This document shows positions 46,701 to 55,536 of a DNA stretch of 63,552 nt, piece after piece. The stretch spans positions 1 to 63,552 of the forward strand of contig MUGG01000041.1 of assembly GCA_002148405.1 (NCBI GenBank). The letters are read 5' to 3'. Both the position numbers and the translations under genes were made by a program. Every line of letters begins with the position of its first letter. Position 1 is the first letter of the stretch. The notes under the pieces were generated by a model. That model searched no databases and was not told the origin of the DNA. It saw only the letters and a program-made list of their open reading frames with translations. The DNA is from Alkalinema sp. CACIAM 70d. GTDB lineage: Bacteria; Cyanobacteriota; Cyanobacteriia; Leptolyngbyales; Leptolyngbyaceae.

Positions 46701-47386
46701 TGGATGAATAACCTTTGGGTAAAGAGTTTACAAGAACTATTTATAAGAACTATGCAACGAACAGTCTAAAAAATGGATTAATTATCTACCGAATCAGATT
46801 GACTATGGGTTAACGATCGTGAGTATTAAGATGCCTAAGCGAATTTCAGCCTTAATCCAAGATAGACCGAATTACCAATAGGTAGACCGCATCAGCCTCA
46901 ACTCCAATCGGCCAAGCAGTTAACGGCTTGGTGCTGGACTGTACACTGGTGCTGGACTATACATTGGATGATTCATACCAAATTGATTGATCACTGCTAC
47001 AGAGCCGATCCCCCCTTTAGTTGCCCTTAAAAAAGGTAACTAGAAAAATACATTTGAAGTCCCCCTTGTGAAGGGGGACTTAGGGGGATCGTTATGAGTC
47101 GCAATCACAAATTGACTTGGTACTACCTGAATTCAGCCAAGATTCAGCCAACTCTATCCTTGCGCAACTTTTAAGGATAGGTTGTGAAGAACCCTACTGC
47201 TAGCAGCCACAAAGGCTGGGCATAATTTTTAACGTAATCTAATTTATCCCTGCGTTTTGTGACCGATGATGCAGTTTCACTAAGCATCTCTATCTACAAT
47301 GTCGAGTATTCCATCATTGCACGAAAGCTATATTCAAGGCTTGTGCATAGATAGTGACCGAGACAGTGACCGAGGGCACCATTTGA
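46701..47386. other. Intergenic region containing element copy B
   Basis: 686 bp with no gene. Besides copy B of the dispersed element, an 18-bp unit (GGTGCTGGACTGTACACT) is repeated in tandem at 46930-46965. Promoters for the leftward transglutaminase gene and the DUF2283 gene must be here. Confidence 0.5.
46975..47123. repeat. Dispersed palindromic element, copy B
   Basis: About 149 bp. It starts ATACCAAATTGATTGATC and ends CAATCACAAATTGACTTGGTA. Inside are GATCCCCCC, a CCCCCTTGTGAAGGGGG hairpin and GGGGGATCGTTATGA. Its orientation is opposite to copy A. Confidence 0.8.
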
Positions 47387-47617
47387 ATGAAAGTTGTTTA
47401 CGATCCCCAGCAGGACATTTTACAAATTTCCTTCATTGATTGCCCGATTGATGAGACAGCACAAATTGCTCCAGGTTTAATCCTAGATTACGACGAAGAT
47501 GGTCAGGTAATTGGACTGGAAGTACGCAAGGCATCAAAGCGAATTACTGATCCGCATTCCATTGCCTACTCCATTGGGGAGGCCAACGTAGAAAAGCCGC
47601 AGCCTAAGACCCCGTGA
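47387..47617 (+). CDS. DUF2283 family protein
   Basis: 76 residues. The domain pattern is clear: MKVVYDPQQDILQISF, then APGLILDYDEDGQVIGLEV followed by a short helix. These small beta proteins are common in cyanobacteria, often close to toxin-antitoxin genes, but no partner is visible here. Function unknown. Convergent with the DUF4327 gene. Confidence 0.82.
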   Translation: MKVVYDPQQDILQISFIDCPIDETAQIAPGLILDYDEDGQVIGLEVRKASKRITDPHSIAYSIGEANVEKPQPKTP

Positions 47618-47651
47618 TTGAAGAGCCTACCTAGCTGCTCACCCTAGTATC

Positions 47652-47873
47652 CTAGTCACTTACCCAAGACTCTTTACCAATCAGATCAATCACCCGATCG
47701 CGCAGTAAATACTCGTTGTCTTCCAAAACCCGTTCAATGGTGAGCCACTCTTGATCGCTGAAATGTTTGATCAGTTCGTAGATGCAATGTTGCCGACTCA
47801 CTAAGCCCCGGTCAACCAACGATTTGACTTCATCCCGAAGATCTTCGATCGAGTACAGGCGTACGGTATACAT
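47652..47873 (-). CDS. DUF4327 family protein
   Basis: 73 residues from the ATG at 47873 (GAGGACGACCT upstream); the longer frame to 47918 was rejected. The cyanobacteria-specific family is recognised from YSIEDLRDEVKSLVDRGLVSRQHCIYEL and NEYLLRDRVIDLIGKE. Soluble and helical. Function unknown. Confidence 0.85.
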   Translation of the reverse strand: MYTVRLYSIEDLRDEVKSLVDRGLVSRQHCIYELIKHFSDQEWLTIERVLEDNEYLLRDRVIDLIGKESWVSD

Positions 47874-48748
47874 AGGTCGTCCTCTGAGTATAAAGGCAGT
47901 TTTACTGATCCGAGTCACTGAAAAATGTCTGAAATATTCCGTGAGTCAACGATTCTCACATGCTTAAATGTTCATTAGTGATACAATTTGGACACATCAG
48001 GAATGAACTGAATTAAAAAGCTAATGAACTAGCACTATTAGTATCAACTATTCAGCCTGAGAATTGCTATATAAAGTTCACCTTTTTAGAAAAAAATTGA
48101 ACTTCGTTAGGATTGCAGTGAATATCTTTATGATTAGCATTCTTGATAATTGCGATAAGAGGATTTCGATTAATTTAGAGTAGTTCTTTTGAATTACTCT
48201 TCGGATCAATCCTTTAGAAAATCCAGTGATTAACCTAGATTGATCGAGCAAGGCATAATTGCTAGAACTCTTAGATCTAAGCAATTCATCCCCCGATTCT
48301 AAGCACAACTGTGGTTGGCGAATAACCCCAATTCTACCTAAAACGATTTTGACTTTATCAATGTAGGTGAATGCTAGGGAATGAGTCAGATCAGAGGGAA
48401 ATTCAATTTAAAACACTATATCTAGGATATAAACTGATAAAAAGTGCCTAGAAAAATCGCATGCCAAATCGAGCGAGGCCGATCAAGAAAGGATTCCTAT
48501 ACATGGAGATAAAGTATCCAGAAATTCATGAATTCATAACATCCGTGCGGAAGTAAAAAGATTTGGGATCGCTCCGATCAGTTTTATAAACGAAATTTAT
48601 GTATGCTGGAGAACGAGAAATTTAGGCACTCGGTGATTGCTATATTTCGTGAGATGTGTGTTGATTGCGAAATATACTTTTAATAAATTATTTTGATCTG
48701 GATTTCATCTCGGTTTGTCAATCTTCACTGCCGTTTCAGGACTCTAAC
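47874..48748. other. AT-rich intergenic region upstream of agrE
   Basis: 875 bp, clearly AT-richer than its surroundings. A 76-codon frame on the minus strand (48078-48308) has no ribosome binding site or recognisable product and is not called. The agrE promoter should be here. Poly-A/T tracts and no clear hairpin were seen. Confidence 0.5.
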
Positions 48749-50890
48749 ATGACTCAACCCGTGCGGATTTTAATGTGTGCGCCGCACCACTATGATGTGG
48801 ATTATGTCATCAACCCTTGGATGGAAGGGAATGTCCACCGATCGTCCCGAGACTTAGCCGAAGAGCAATGGAATCAGCTCTACCAAGTTCTCAAAAGCTA
48901 TGCGACCGTTGATCTGGTTCCACCCCAGCAGGGCTGGCCAGATATGGTGTTTACAGCCAATGCGGGTTTGGTGCTGGGAAATGTTGCAGTGCTGAGTCGA
49001 TTTTTTCATCCCGAGCGCCAAGGGGAAGAACCTTATTTCCAGAATTGGTTTGCTGAAAATGGCTTTCAAGTCCACACCTTGCCCAAAAGTTTGCCCTTTG
49101 AAGGCGCAGGAGATGCTTTATTCGATCGGGCGGGCGGTTGGCTGTGGGCGGGCTATGGCTTTCGATCGGAATTAGATGCCCATCCCTATTTAGCCAAATG
49201 GCTGGATGTAGAAGTATTATCCCTACGCTTAGTCGATCGGCGGTTCTACCATTTAGACACCTGCTTTTGTCCCCTAACCGATGGCTATCTCCTCTACTAT
49301 CCTGAAGCCTTTGATACTTACTCCAATCGCTTAATTGAGTTGCGAGTTCCCGCTGAAAAACGGATTGCCATCAATGAAGTTGATGCAGTGAATTTTGCCT
49401 GTAATGCCGTTAATATCGATCGCTCCCAGGATGGCCAGTTAGAGCGAATTGTTGTCATGAACCAGGCCAGCGATGGACTCAAACAACAATTAAAGGATCG
49501 CGGTTTCACGGTTATTGAAACTCCGCTGACGGAATTTCTCAAAGCGGGGGGTGCCGCCAAATGCCTCACCCTCAAGATCACCGAACCCCGCCACGCCACA
49601 CCCCAGGTTTCTACTTTGCAAAGTCGGGTCATCCAATTGGAAGGCCATTTATTAGACTCCGGTTTGGTCAGTCGTGCCCTCGATACCATTTTGGTTAACG
49701 GTGGCAGCTTCCAGGTTTTGAATTTTGACTTGGGAGAACAACGGCAGGATCAATCCCGCGCCGAGGTGAAGGTGTCTGCCCCCGATGCCAGCGTCATGGC
49801 TGATATCATGGGGCAACTGATTGATTTGGGAGCCGTGAGTCCACCCCAGCAGGCCAACAATGCAACGCTGGAACCCGTAGAGCAAGCTGGCGTGGCACCG
49901 GATGATTTCTACGTCACAACGATTTATCCCACGGAAGTCCGCATTCAAGACCAATGGATCAGAGTTCAAGGTCAGCGTATGGATGGCGCGATCGCCGTGA
50001 CCCACACAGCAGAAGGCCCGATCGCCCGTTGTAAGCTTTTGCGGGATTTGCAACTGGGAGAATCCGTGGTGGTGGGCAGCGAAGGTCTACGAACTCTGCG
50101 CAATGAAAGTTCTCTCAAATCCAGTAAAACCGAAGAATTTAGCTTTATGGGCGCGGGGGTGTCCAGCGAACGGCGCGTGGAGCTGGTGGTCGAGCAAATT
50201 GCCTGGGATCTGCGGCGCATTCGCGATCGGGGTGGCAAGGTCGTTGTGACCGCAGGCCCGGTTGTCATTCATACCGGAGGCAGTGAACATTTATCCCAAC
50301 TGATCCGGGAAGGTTATGTCCATGCCCTTTTGGGGGGGAATGCGATCGCAGTTCATGACATGGAACAATCCATGCTGGGGACTTCCCTTGGGATGGATAT
50401 GAAACGCGGAGTTTCCGTCCATGGAGGACACCGCCATCACCTGAAAGTGATTAACGCCATTCGACGTTGTGGAAGTATTGCCCAAGCCGTTGAGCAAGGT
50501 ATTCTCACCAGTGGCATTATGTATGAATGTGTTAAAAATCACATTCCCTTTGCCCTAGCTGGTTCCATTCGCGATGACGGGCCTTTGCCAGACACCCAAA
50601 TGGATTTACTAGCAGCCCAGGCGGATTACGCGCGCTTAATCGATGGTGCGGATATGATTTTAATGCTATCCAGCATGCTGCATTCGATCGGAGTGGGAAA
50701 TATGACTCCCTCTGGTGTGAAAATGGTGTGTGTGGATATTAATCCAGCAGTGGTAACGAAGCTCAGCGATCGCGGGTCGATCGAGTCCACGGGCGTTGTC
50801 ACCGATGTGGGATTATTCCTAAGCTTATTGGTACAGCAACTCCATAAATTGCAAGGCCAGTACGGCCCTCCGCAGACCGTTTCGGTGTAG
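48749..50890 (+). CDS. agrE: Bifunctional arginine dihydrolase / ornithine-to-proline enzyme (AgrE, ArgZ)
   Basis: 713 residues from the ATG at 48749; the frame's first 28 codons were dropped. Domain 1 (about 1-285) is a guanidine-modifying fold that turns arginine into ornithine, CO2 and two ammonia: INPWMEG, Asn 71 in VFTANAG, His 168 in RFYHLDTCFCPL, and Cys 272 in GGAAKCLTL as the likely nucleophile. Domain 2 (about 300-700) is the LOR/SDH type with a Rossmann part (KVVVTAGPVVIHTGG), reported in Anabaena to convert ornithine to proline. The gene sits in the cyanophycin cluster, where it consumes arginine released by iaaA. Cytosolic. Confidence 0.9.
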   Translation: MTQPVRILMCAPHHYDVDYVINPWMEGNVHRSSRDLAEEQWNQLYQVLKSYATVDLVPPQQGWPDMVFTANAGLVLGNVAVLSRFFHPERQGEEPYFQNWFAENGFQVHTLPKSLPFEGAGDALFDRAGGWLWAGYGFRSELDAHPYLAKWLDVEVLSLRLVDRRFYHLDTCFCPLTDGYLLYYPEAFDTYSNRLIELRVPAEKRIAINEVDAVNFACNAVNIDRSQDGQLERIVVMNQASDGLKQQLKDRGFTVIETPLTEFLKAGGAAKCLTLKITEPRHATPQVSTLQSRVIQLEGHLLDSGLVSRALDTILVNGGSFQVLNFDLGEQRQDQSRAEVKVSAPDASVMADIMGQLIDLGAVSPPQQANNATLEPVEQAGVAPDDFYVTTIYPTEVRIQDQWIRVQGQRMDGAIAVTHTAEGPIARCKLLRDLQLGESVVVGSEGLRTLRNESSLKSSKTEEFSFMGAGVSSERRVELVVEQIAWDLRRIRDRGGKVVVTAGPVVIHTGGSEHLSQLIREGYVHALLGGNAIAVHDMEQSMLGTSLGMDMKRGVSVHGGHRHHLKVINAIRRCGSIAQAVEQGILTSGIMYECVKNHIPFALAGSIRDDGPLPDTQMDLLAAQADYARLIDGADMILMLSSMLHSIGVGNMTPSGVKMVCVDINPAVVTKLSDRGSIESTGVVTDVGLFLSLLVQQLHKLQGQYGPPQTVSV

Positions 50891-51213
50891 GGGTTGGCCA
50901 GTTTGGGAGCTTCCAGGCGTTTTTATTGATTGTTGTGATGGCCTATCTAGATTAAGTTTTCGTTAAGTCGAAGCTCAGGATGGAGATCCCCTCTTAGACT
51001 AACGAATCTAGATGGGCTTACGAGGCTGGTTCCGTAACCCGGATATTGCGGTGTAGGCCCCCAATTTACCTAGTTCGAGAATTCGTCAAATCGCATACAG
51101 AACAATATCAAGGTTTCTTGATAATTTACCTATCAAGATTGTTCTGTTGGGCATCAGTCAATTTAGGATAGGCGTTTATATTGGAACTAGAGCCAGGGTT
51201 AGTGCAGAAGTTT
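50891..51213 (+). promoter_or_regulatory. cphB leader with alternative hairpins
   Basis: 323 bp. CAGAACAAT (51098-51106) and ATTGTTCTG (51138-51146) form a perfect outer inverted repeat. Within it CTTGATA (51117-51123) can pair either with TATCAAG before it (51106-51112) or with an identical TATCAAG after it (51131-51137). Two mutually exclusive stems in a leader suggest attenuation or an operator. No known riboswitch was recognised. Confidence 0.45.
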
Positions 51214-52020
51214 ATGATGATTCCTTACCAGTACCCAGTCATGGTGATTGGGGGCGCGGAAGATAAGGTCAATGACTGCAAAATTCTCAATGCGTTTGTT
51301 GCCAACGCAGGGGGAGAAGACGCAGTGATTGGGGTTGTACCCTGTGCTTCCCGAGAGCCCAATATCGTTGGCGATCGCTATTTCCAACTGTTTACTGGCA
51401 TGGGCGCTAAACAGGTTCATATTCTAGACATTCGCCATCCTAAAGAATGCGATGAACCCCGGTGGTTAGATCTGTTAGATCAATGTACAGGTGTCTTTTT
51501 CACCGGTGGAGATCAAATTCGTCTCTGTCACTTAGTCGGCAATAGCCGTTTTCTTGAAATCATTAAGGCCAATGTCTATCTTGGCAAACTGGTTCTGGCA
51601 GGTACCAGTGCTGGGGCAGCCATGATGGGTGAAAAAATGATTGCGGGGGGCAGCAGCGGAGAATCCCCCAATCGATCGCTGGTCGATCTCTCCGAAGGAC
51701 TGGGCGTTATCCCAGAATTGCTCGTTGATCAGCATTTTCACAATCGCAATCGGATGGCTCGTTTACTGAGCGCGGTGGCGGCCTTTCCCGATCGGGTCGG
51801 CATTGGCATTGATGAGGATACCTGTGCTGCTTTGGATGGGCAGGGAGCTTTTGAAGTGTTAGGCAAAGGTACCATTACGGTGGTTGATCCCGGTAATTCA
51901 GTTCGGACAAATTATTCCGTGACAGGTGAAACGTCGCCACTCAGTCTACACAATTTAAAGTTGCATGTACTGACTCCGGGTAACCGATACGATTATCACA
52001 ACCGTATTGTGCTTGAGTAG
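51214..52020 (+). CDS. cphB: Cyanophycinase
   Basis: 268 residues from the ATG at 51214 (or 51217); a TTG at 51181 would add 11. With the ATG the Ser nucleophile in AGTSAGAAMM is residue 132, the number known for Synechocystis CphB, which supports this start. Other S51-family motifs are MVIGGAEDK, FFTGGDQIRL and DQHFHNRNRMARL. It cuts the multi-Arg-poly-Asp polymer to beta-Asp-Arg dipeptides in the cytosol. It is 82 bp upstream of cphA, the usual cphBA pair. Confidence 0.95.
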   Translation: MMIPYQYPVMVIGGAEDKVNDCKILNAFVANAGGEDAVIGVVPCASREPNIVGDRYFQLFTGMGAKQVHILDIRHPKECDEPRWLDLLDQCTGVFFTGGDQIRLCHLVGNSRFLEIIKANVYLGKLVLAGTSAGAAMMGEKMIAGGSSGESPNRSLVDLSEGLGVIPELLVDQHFHNRNRMARLLSAVAAFPDRVGIGIDEDTCAALDGQGAFEVLGKGTITVVDPGNSVRTNYSVTGETSPLSLHNLKLHVLTPGNRYDYHNRIVLE

Positions 52021-52102
52021 CGGTATGAGCTGATGTGATTATTTGGCTTGAGTCGGTTGTTCTCACCTTGTTCCAAACGAGTGCCGTGTCTCTACAGATG
52101 TT

Positions 52103-54829
52103 ATGAAAATCCTCAAAACTCAAACCCTCCGTGGCCCTAATTATTGGAGTATTCGTCACGGTCAATTGATCGTGGTGCGCTTAGACTTAGAAGACTTAGC
52201 CGATCGGGCTTCGGATGACATTCCAGGATTTTATGACGGGCTAGTTAAGGCGTTACCTAGCTTGGAGGAACATTTCTGCTCACCGGGCTGTCGAGGTGGG
52301 TTTTTAAGCCGTGTGCGGCAGGGTACCATGATGGGCCATATCGTGGAGCATGTCGCCTTGGAGTTACAGACCCTAGCAGGCATGTCGGTGGGTTTTGGGC
52401 GGACTCGCGAAACAGCCACTCCAGGCATCTACCAAGTCGTCTTCCAGTACGAAAACGAGCGGGCAGGGCGCTATGCAGCGCGGGCAGCGGTGCGACTCTG
52501 TAGCAGTATTATAGAGACAGGACGCTACCCGCAGTCTGAATTAGACAAAGATTTACAGGATCTGCGCGACTTTAAATTAGCAGCCTCCCAAGGGCCCAGT
52601 ACCGAAGCCTTGGTGCGGGAAGCAGAACTGCGGGGCATTCCTTGGCAACCCGTGGGAGCGCGGGATCTTCTGCAATTTGGCCATGGGAAGTACCAACATC
52701 GGGTACAAGCTTCCCTAACCAGCTTAAGCAATGTTTTGGCGGTGGAATTGGCTTCGGATAAAGAAAGTACGAAGCAGGTCTTGGACAATGCAGGAATTCC
52801 TGTGCCAAAGGGGCTCGTAGTCTATACCTTGGATGAATTGGAAAGCGCGATCGATAATCTAGGGGGTTATCCGATCGTGCTCAAACCGCTGGATGGTAAT
52901 CATGGACGGGGAATTACCCTAGATATTCGCACTTGGGAAGAGGCCGAAACGGCTTACGAAAAGGCGCGGGAAGTGTCTAAGGGAATCATTGTCGAGCATT
53001 ACTACGAAGGCCATGACTTCCGGATTTTGGTGGTCAATCATAAAGTTGTGGCAGTAGCAGAGCGGGTTCCGGCCCATGTCGTGGGCAATGGCCGAGATAG
53101 CGTTGCTGAATTAGTGCGGCGGGAAAATGAAGATCCCCGCCGGGGACGCGGCCATGAGAACTTACTCACAGAACTGGCCCTTGATCAAACGACTGAGGAA
53201 ATGTTGCAGCGGCAATGCTGTGATTTAGATTCGGTCTTACCGGAGGGTGAGGTCTGCTATTTGCGGGCCACGGCGAATTTGAGCACGGGGGGCATTGCCA
53301 TCGATCGCACCGATGACATTCACCCAGAAACCATTTGGCTGGCGGAACGGGTCTCGCGATTGATTGGCCTGGATGTGGCGGGAATTGATGTCGTCACGAC
53401 CGACATTAGTCGTCCCCTACGGGATGCCAATGGGGTGGTGGTGGAAGTCAATGCGGCTCCGGGCTTGCGGATGCACCTCGCGCCGAGTCAGGGGATTCCC
53501 CGCAATGTGGCCGCACCGATTCTGGACATGTTGTTCCCCGCAGGAACGCCAACGCGCATTCCCATTATTTCTGTGACGGGAACCAATGGCAAAACCACGA
53601 CCACACGACTGATTGCGCACATTTTCCGTCAGGTGTACGGAACCGTTGGTTTTACGACCACTGACGGGATTTACATTAACAATCACCTGATTGAGAAAGG
53701 GGACACCACGGGGCCCTACAGTGCGCAGGTGATTCTGCGTGATCCGACCGTAGAGATCGCAGTGTTGGAAACGGCACGGGGCGGCATTTTACGATCGGGT
53801 CTAGCGTTCCAACATTGTGATGTGGGTGTGGTGCTGAATGTGGCAGAGGATCACCTCGGCCTTGGCGATATTGACACGATCGAAGACCTCGCCAAACTCA
53901 AAGCTGTGGTGGCGGAAGCCGCCCACCCCGATGGCTATGCGGTGCTGAATGCGGATGATCCTTGGGTGTCTGCCATGGCCGATCGGGTCACATCGAAGGT
54001 CGCTTATTTCTCCATGAATCCAGACAATGAGCTACTGCGATCGCACCTGCAAAATGGCGGCATTGCAGCGGTTTACGAAGATGGCTATCTGTCGATCTTG
54101 CAACAGGATTGGATCTATCGCATTGAAAAGGCCGATCGCATTCCGTTGACCATGGGTGGACGGGCACCGTTTATGATTGCTAATGCCCTAGCCGCTAGTT
54201 TGTCGGCCTTTGTGCAGGGGGTGGAAATTAAGATGATCCAAGCTGCACTGCGTAGCTTCCGGGCTTCGGCACAGCAAACCCCTGGTCGTATGAATCTGTT
54301 TAATTTAGGCCGTTACCACGTTCTGGTTGATTATGCCCACAATCCGGCGGGGTATGAAGCGGTGGGTGGATTTGTTTCCAATTGGACTGGGCCTACGGTG
54401 GGGGTCATTGGTGGCCCCGGCGATCGACGCAATGAGGATTTGCGATCGCTGGGTAAGCTTTCTGCAAAGATCTTTGGACAACTCATTATTAAGGAGGATG
54501 ACGATAAGCGTGGTCGTGCTCCGAGTGAGGTGGCCGATTTGTTGGTTGAGGGCATTCAACAAGTAAAGGAAAAAACGCCCCCCTATGAAATCCGCCTGAA
54601 TGAAACCGAGGCGATTAACTACGCCCTCGATCATGCACCGGATAATGGCTTGGTGGTAATTTTCCCGGAAAGCGTAACGCGGGCGATTGACTTGATTAAA
54701 GCTCGCAATCCGATTTCTGAAGCAATGGACGTGACGCCTTTACCTGCCGCTCCGGCCAAGAAGTCCACTCGATCGAGCTCCCGGAAAACCAAAGTTCCAG
54801 CGGCGATCGATGTAGCGCAATCGTCCTAG
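52103..54829 (+). CDS. cphA: Cyanophycin synthetase
   Basis: 908 residues. It begins MKILKTQTLRGPNYWSI, the hallmark start. An ATP-grasp domain (about 220-480: YPIVLKPLDGNHGRGI, VVEVNAAPGLRMH) adds Asp to the backbone. A Mur-ligase-like domain with P-loop GTNGKTT (493-499) and VLNVAEDHLG adds Arg to the side chain. The C-terminal 25 residues are Lys/Arg/Ser-rich. It makes the cyanophycin granule from Asp, Arg and ATP without ribosomes. All motifs look intact. It follows cphB and ends in a strong hairpin. Confidence 0.97.
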   Translation: MKILKTQTLRGPNYWSIRHGQLIVVRLDLEDLADRASDDIPGFYDGLVKALPSLEEHFCSPGCRGGFLSRVRQGTMMGHIVEHVALELQTLAGMSVGFGRTRETATPGIYQVVFQYENERAGRYAARAAVRLCSSIIETGRYPQSELDKDLQDLRDFKLAASQGPSTEALVREAELRGIPWQPVGARDLLQFGHGKYQHRVQASLTSLSNVLAVELASDKESTKQVLDNAGIPVPKGLVVYTLDELESAIDNLGGYPIVLKPLDGNHGRGITLDIRTWEEAETAYEKAREVSKGIIVEHYYEGHDFRILVVNHKVVAVAERVPAHVVGNGRDSVAELVRRENEDPRRGRGHENLLTELALDQTTEEMLQRQCCDLDSVLPEGEVCYLRATANLSTGGIAIDRTDDIHPETIWLAERVSRLIGLDVAGIDVVTTDISRPLRDANGVVVEVNAAPGLRMHLAPSQGIPRNVAAPILDMLFPAGTPTRIPIISVTGTNGKTTTTRLIAHIFRQVYGTVGFTTTDGIYINNHLIEKGDTTGPYSAQVILRDPTVEIAVLETARGGILRSGLAFQHCDVGVVLNVAEDHLGLGDIDTIEDLAKLKAVVAEAAHPDGYAVLNADDPWVSAMADRVTSKVAYFSMNPDNELLRSHLQNGGIAAVYEDGYLSILQQDWIYRIEKADRIPLTMGGRAPFMIANALAASLSAFVQGVEIKMIQAALRSFRASAQQTPGRMNLFNLGRYHVLVDYAHNPAGYEAVGGFVSNWTGPTVGVIGGPGDRRNEDLRSLGKLSAKIFGQLIIKEDDDKRGRAPSEVADLLVEGIQQVKEKTPPYEIRLNETEAINYALDHAPDNGLVVIFPESVTRAIDLIKARNPISEAMDVTPLPAAPAKKSTRSSSRKTKVPAAIDVAQSS

Positions 54830-54836
54830 TTTTCTT

Positions 54837-54864
54837 GGGGGATGATCAGAACTGATCATCCCCC
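54837..54864 (+). terminator. Hairpin terminator after cphA
   Basis: GGGGGATGATCAG and CTGATCATCCCCC are perfect complements separated by AA, eight bases past the cphA stop. The tail (AATTGTTCTT) is only moderately T-rich. Confidence 0.7.
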
Positions 54865-54999
54865 AATTGTTCTTACGAAATAAAAGAAAAAACAGCGAAC
54901 AGAGAGATCATTTTGTTTAGATGATTTCTTGATACGTCTTTTTTCTTGAAAAATATTCTGCTTGACACCCCGGATTCGCATCAACACCCCGATTAAGTT

Positions 55000-55168
55000 A
55001 TACCAAATTGATTTATTAATGCTACAAATCCGATCCCCCCTACCCCCGCGCTACGCGCCGCTGACGCTAGAAATAAGGGAGAATTCAGCCAAATTGTTTC
55101 AAAGTCCCCCTTAATAAGGGGGATGTAGGGGGATCGTTATCGGTTGCAATCACAAGTTGATTTGGTAT
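55000..55168. repeat. Dispersed palindromic element, copy C
   Basis: About 169 bp. It starts ATACCAAATTGATTTATT and ends GCAATCACAAGTTGATTTGGTAT. It includes the usual GATCCCCCC, a CCCCCTTAATAAGGGGG hairpin, GGGGGATCGTTATCG, and a small extra palindromic insert (GCGCTACGCGC). Same orientation as copy B. Confidence 0.85.
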
Positions 55169-55536
55169 CAGTACCCATACTCAATTGATTCAATAGATAA
55201 GCAGCCTGGGGGGTGATTATGGGTGGTCAATTAGTGCGACAATGGAAATAATTCAACGAATAAAGTCATTATTGGTTGAGTAAGCATGTTGATCAGTAAA
55301 CATATTGTTTAAGTATCCAGTTGTTTAAGTATCCAGTCTCGTAATCATAGGATTTGAGTGTTTTGCCCCCCATCACTTCTGGTAACTTCATTCAAGTTTA
55401 TCCATGAATGCTGAACTGATTACAAATCTTCCATTCTAGAAATTTAATTCGTTAGTTTATATCAGATTTTTTGTGTGGTTCCCAGTGGATCAGCGTATTT
55501 ATCCCTTTCCCTTCGCATCATTCGGGAGGCTGTTCG

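Larger units (their letters stand above)
54830..55536. other. Intergenic region containing element copy C
   Basis: 707 bp between cphA and putA. It holds the cphA hairpin, copy C of the dispersed element, and an exact 16-bp tandem duplication (TTGTTTAAGTATCCAG) at 55305-55336. A CGGGAGG ribosome binding site at 55523-55529 sets the putA start. Confidence 0.6.

Noticed and set aside
48078..48308. 76-codon minus-strand frame in the AT-rich region
   Set aside because: No ribosome binding site, no recognisable protein features, and a composition like the surrounding non-coding DNA.
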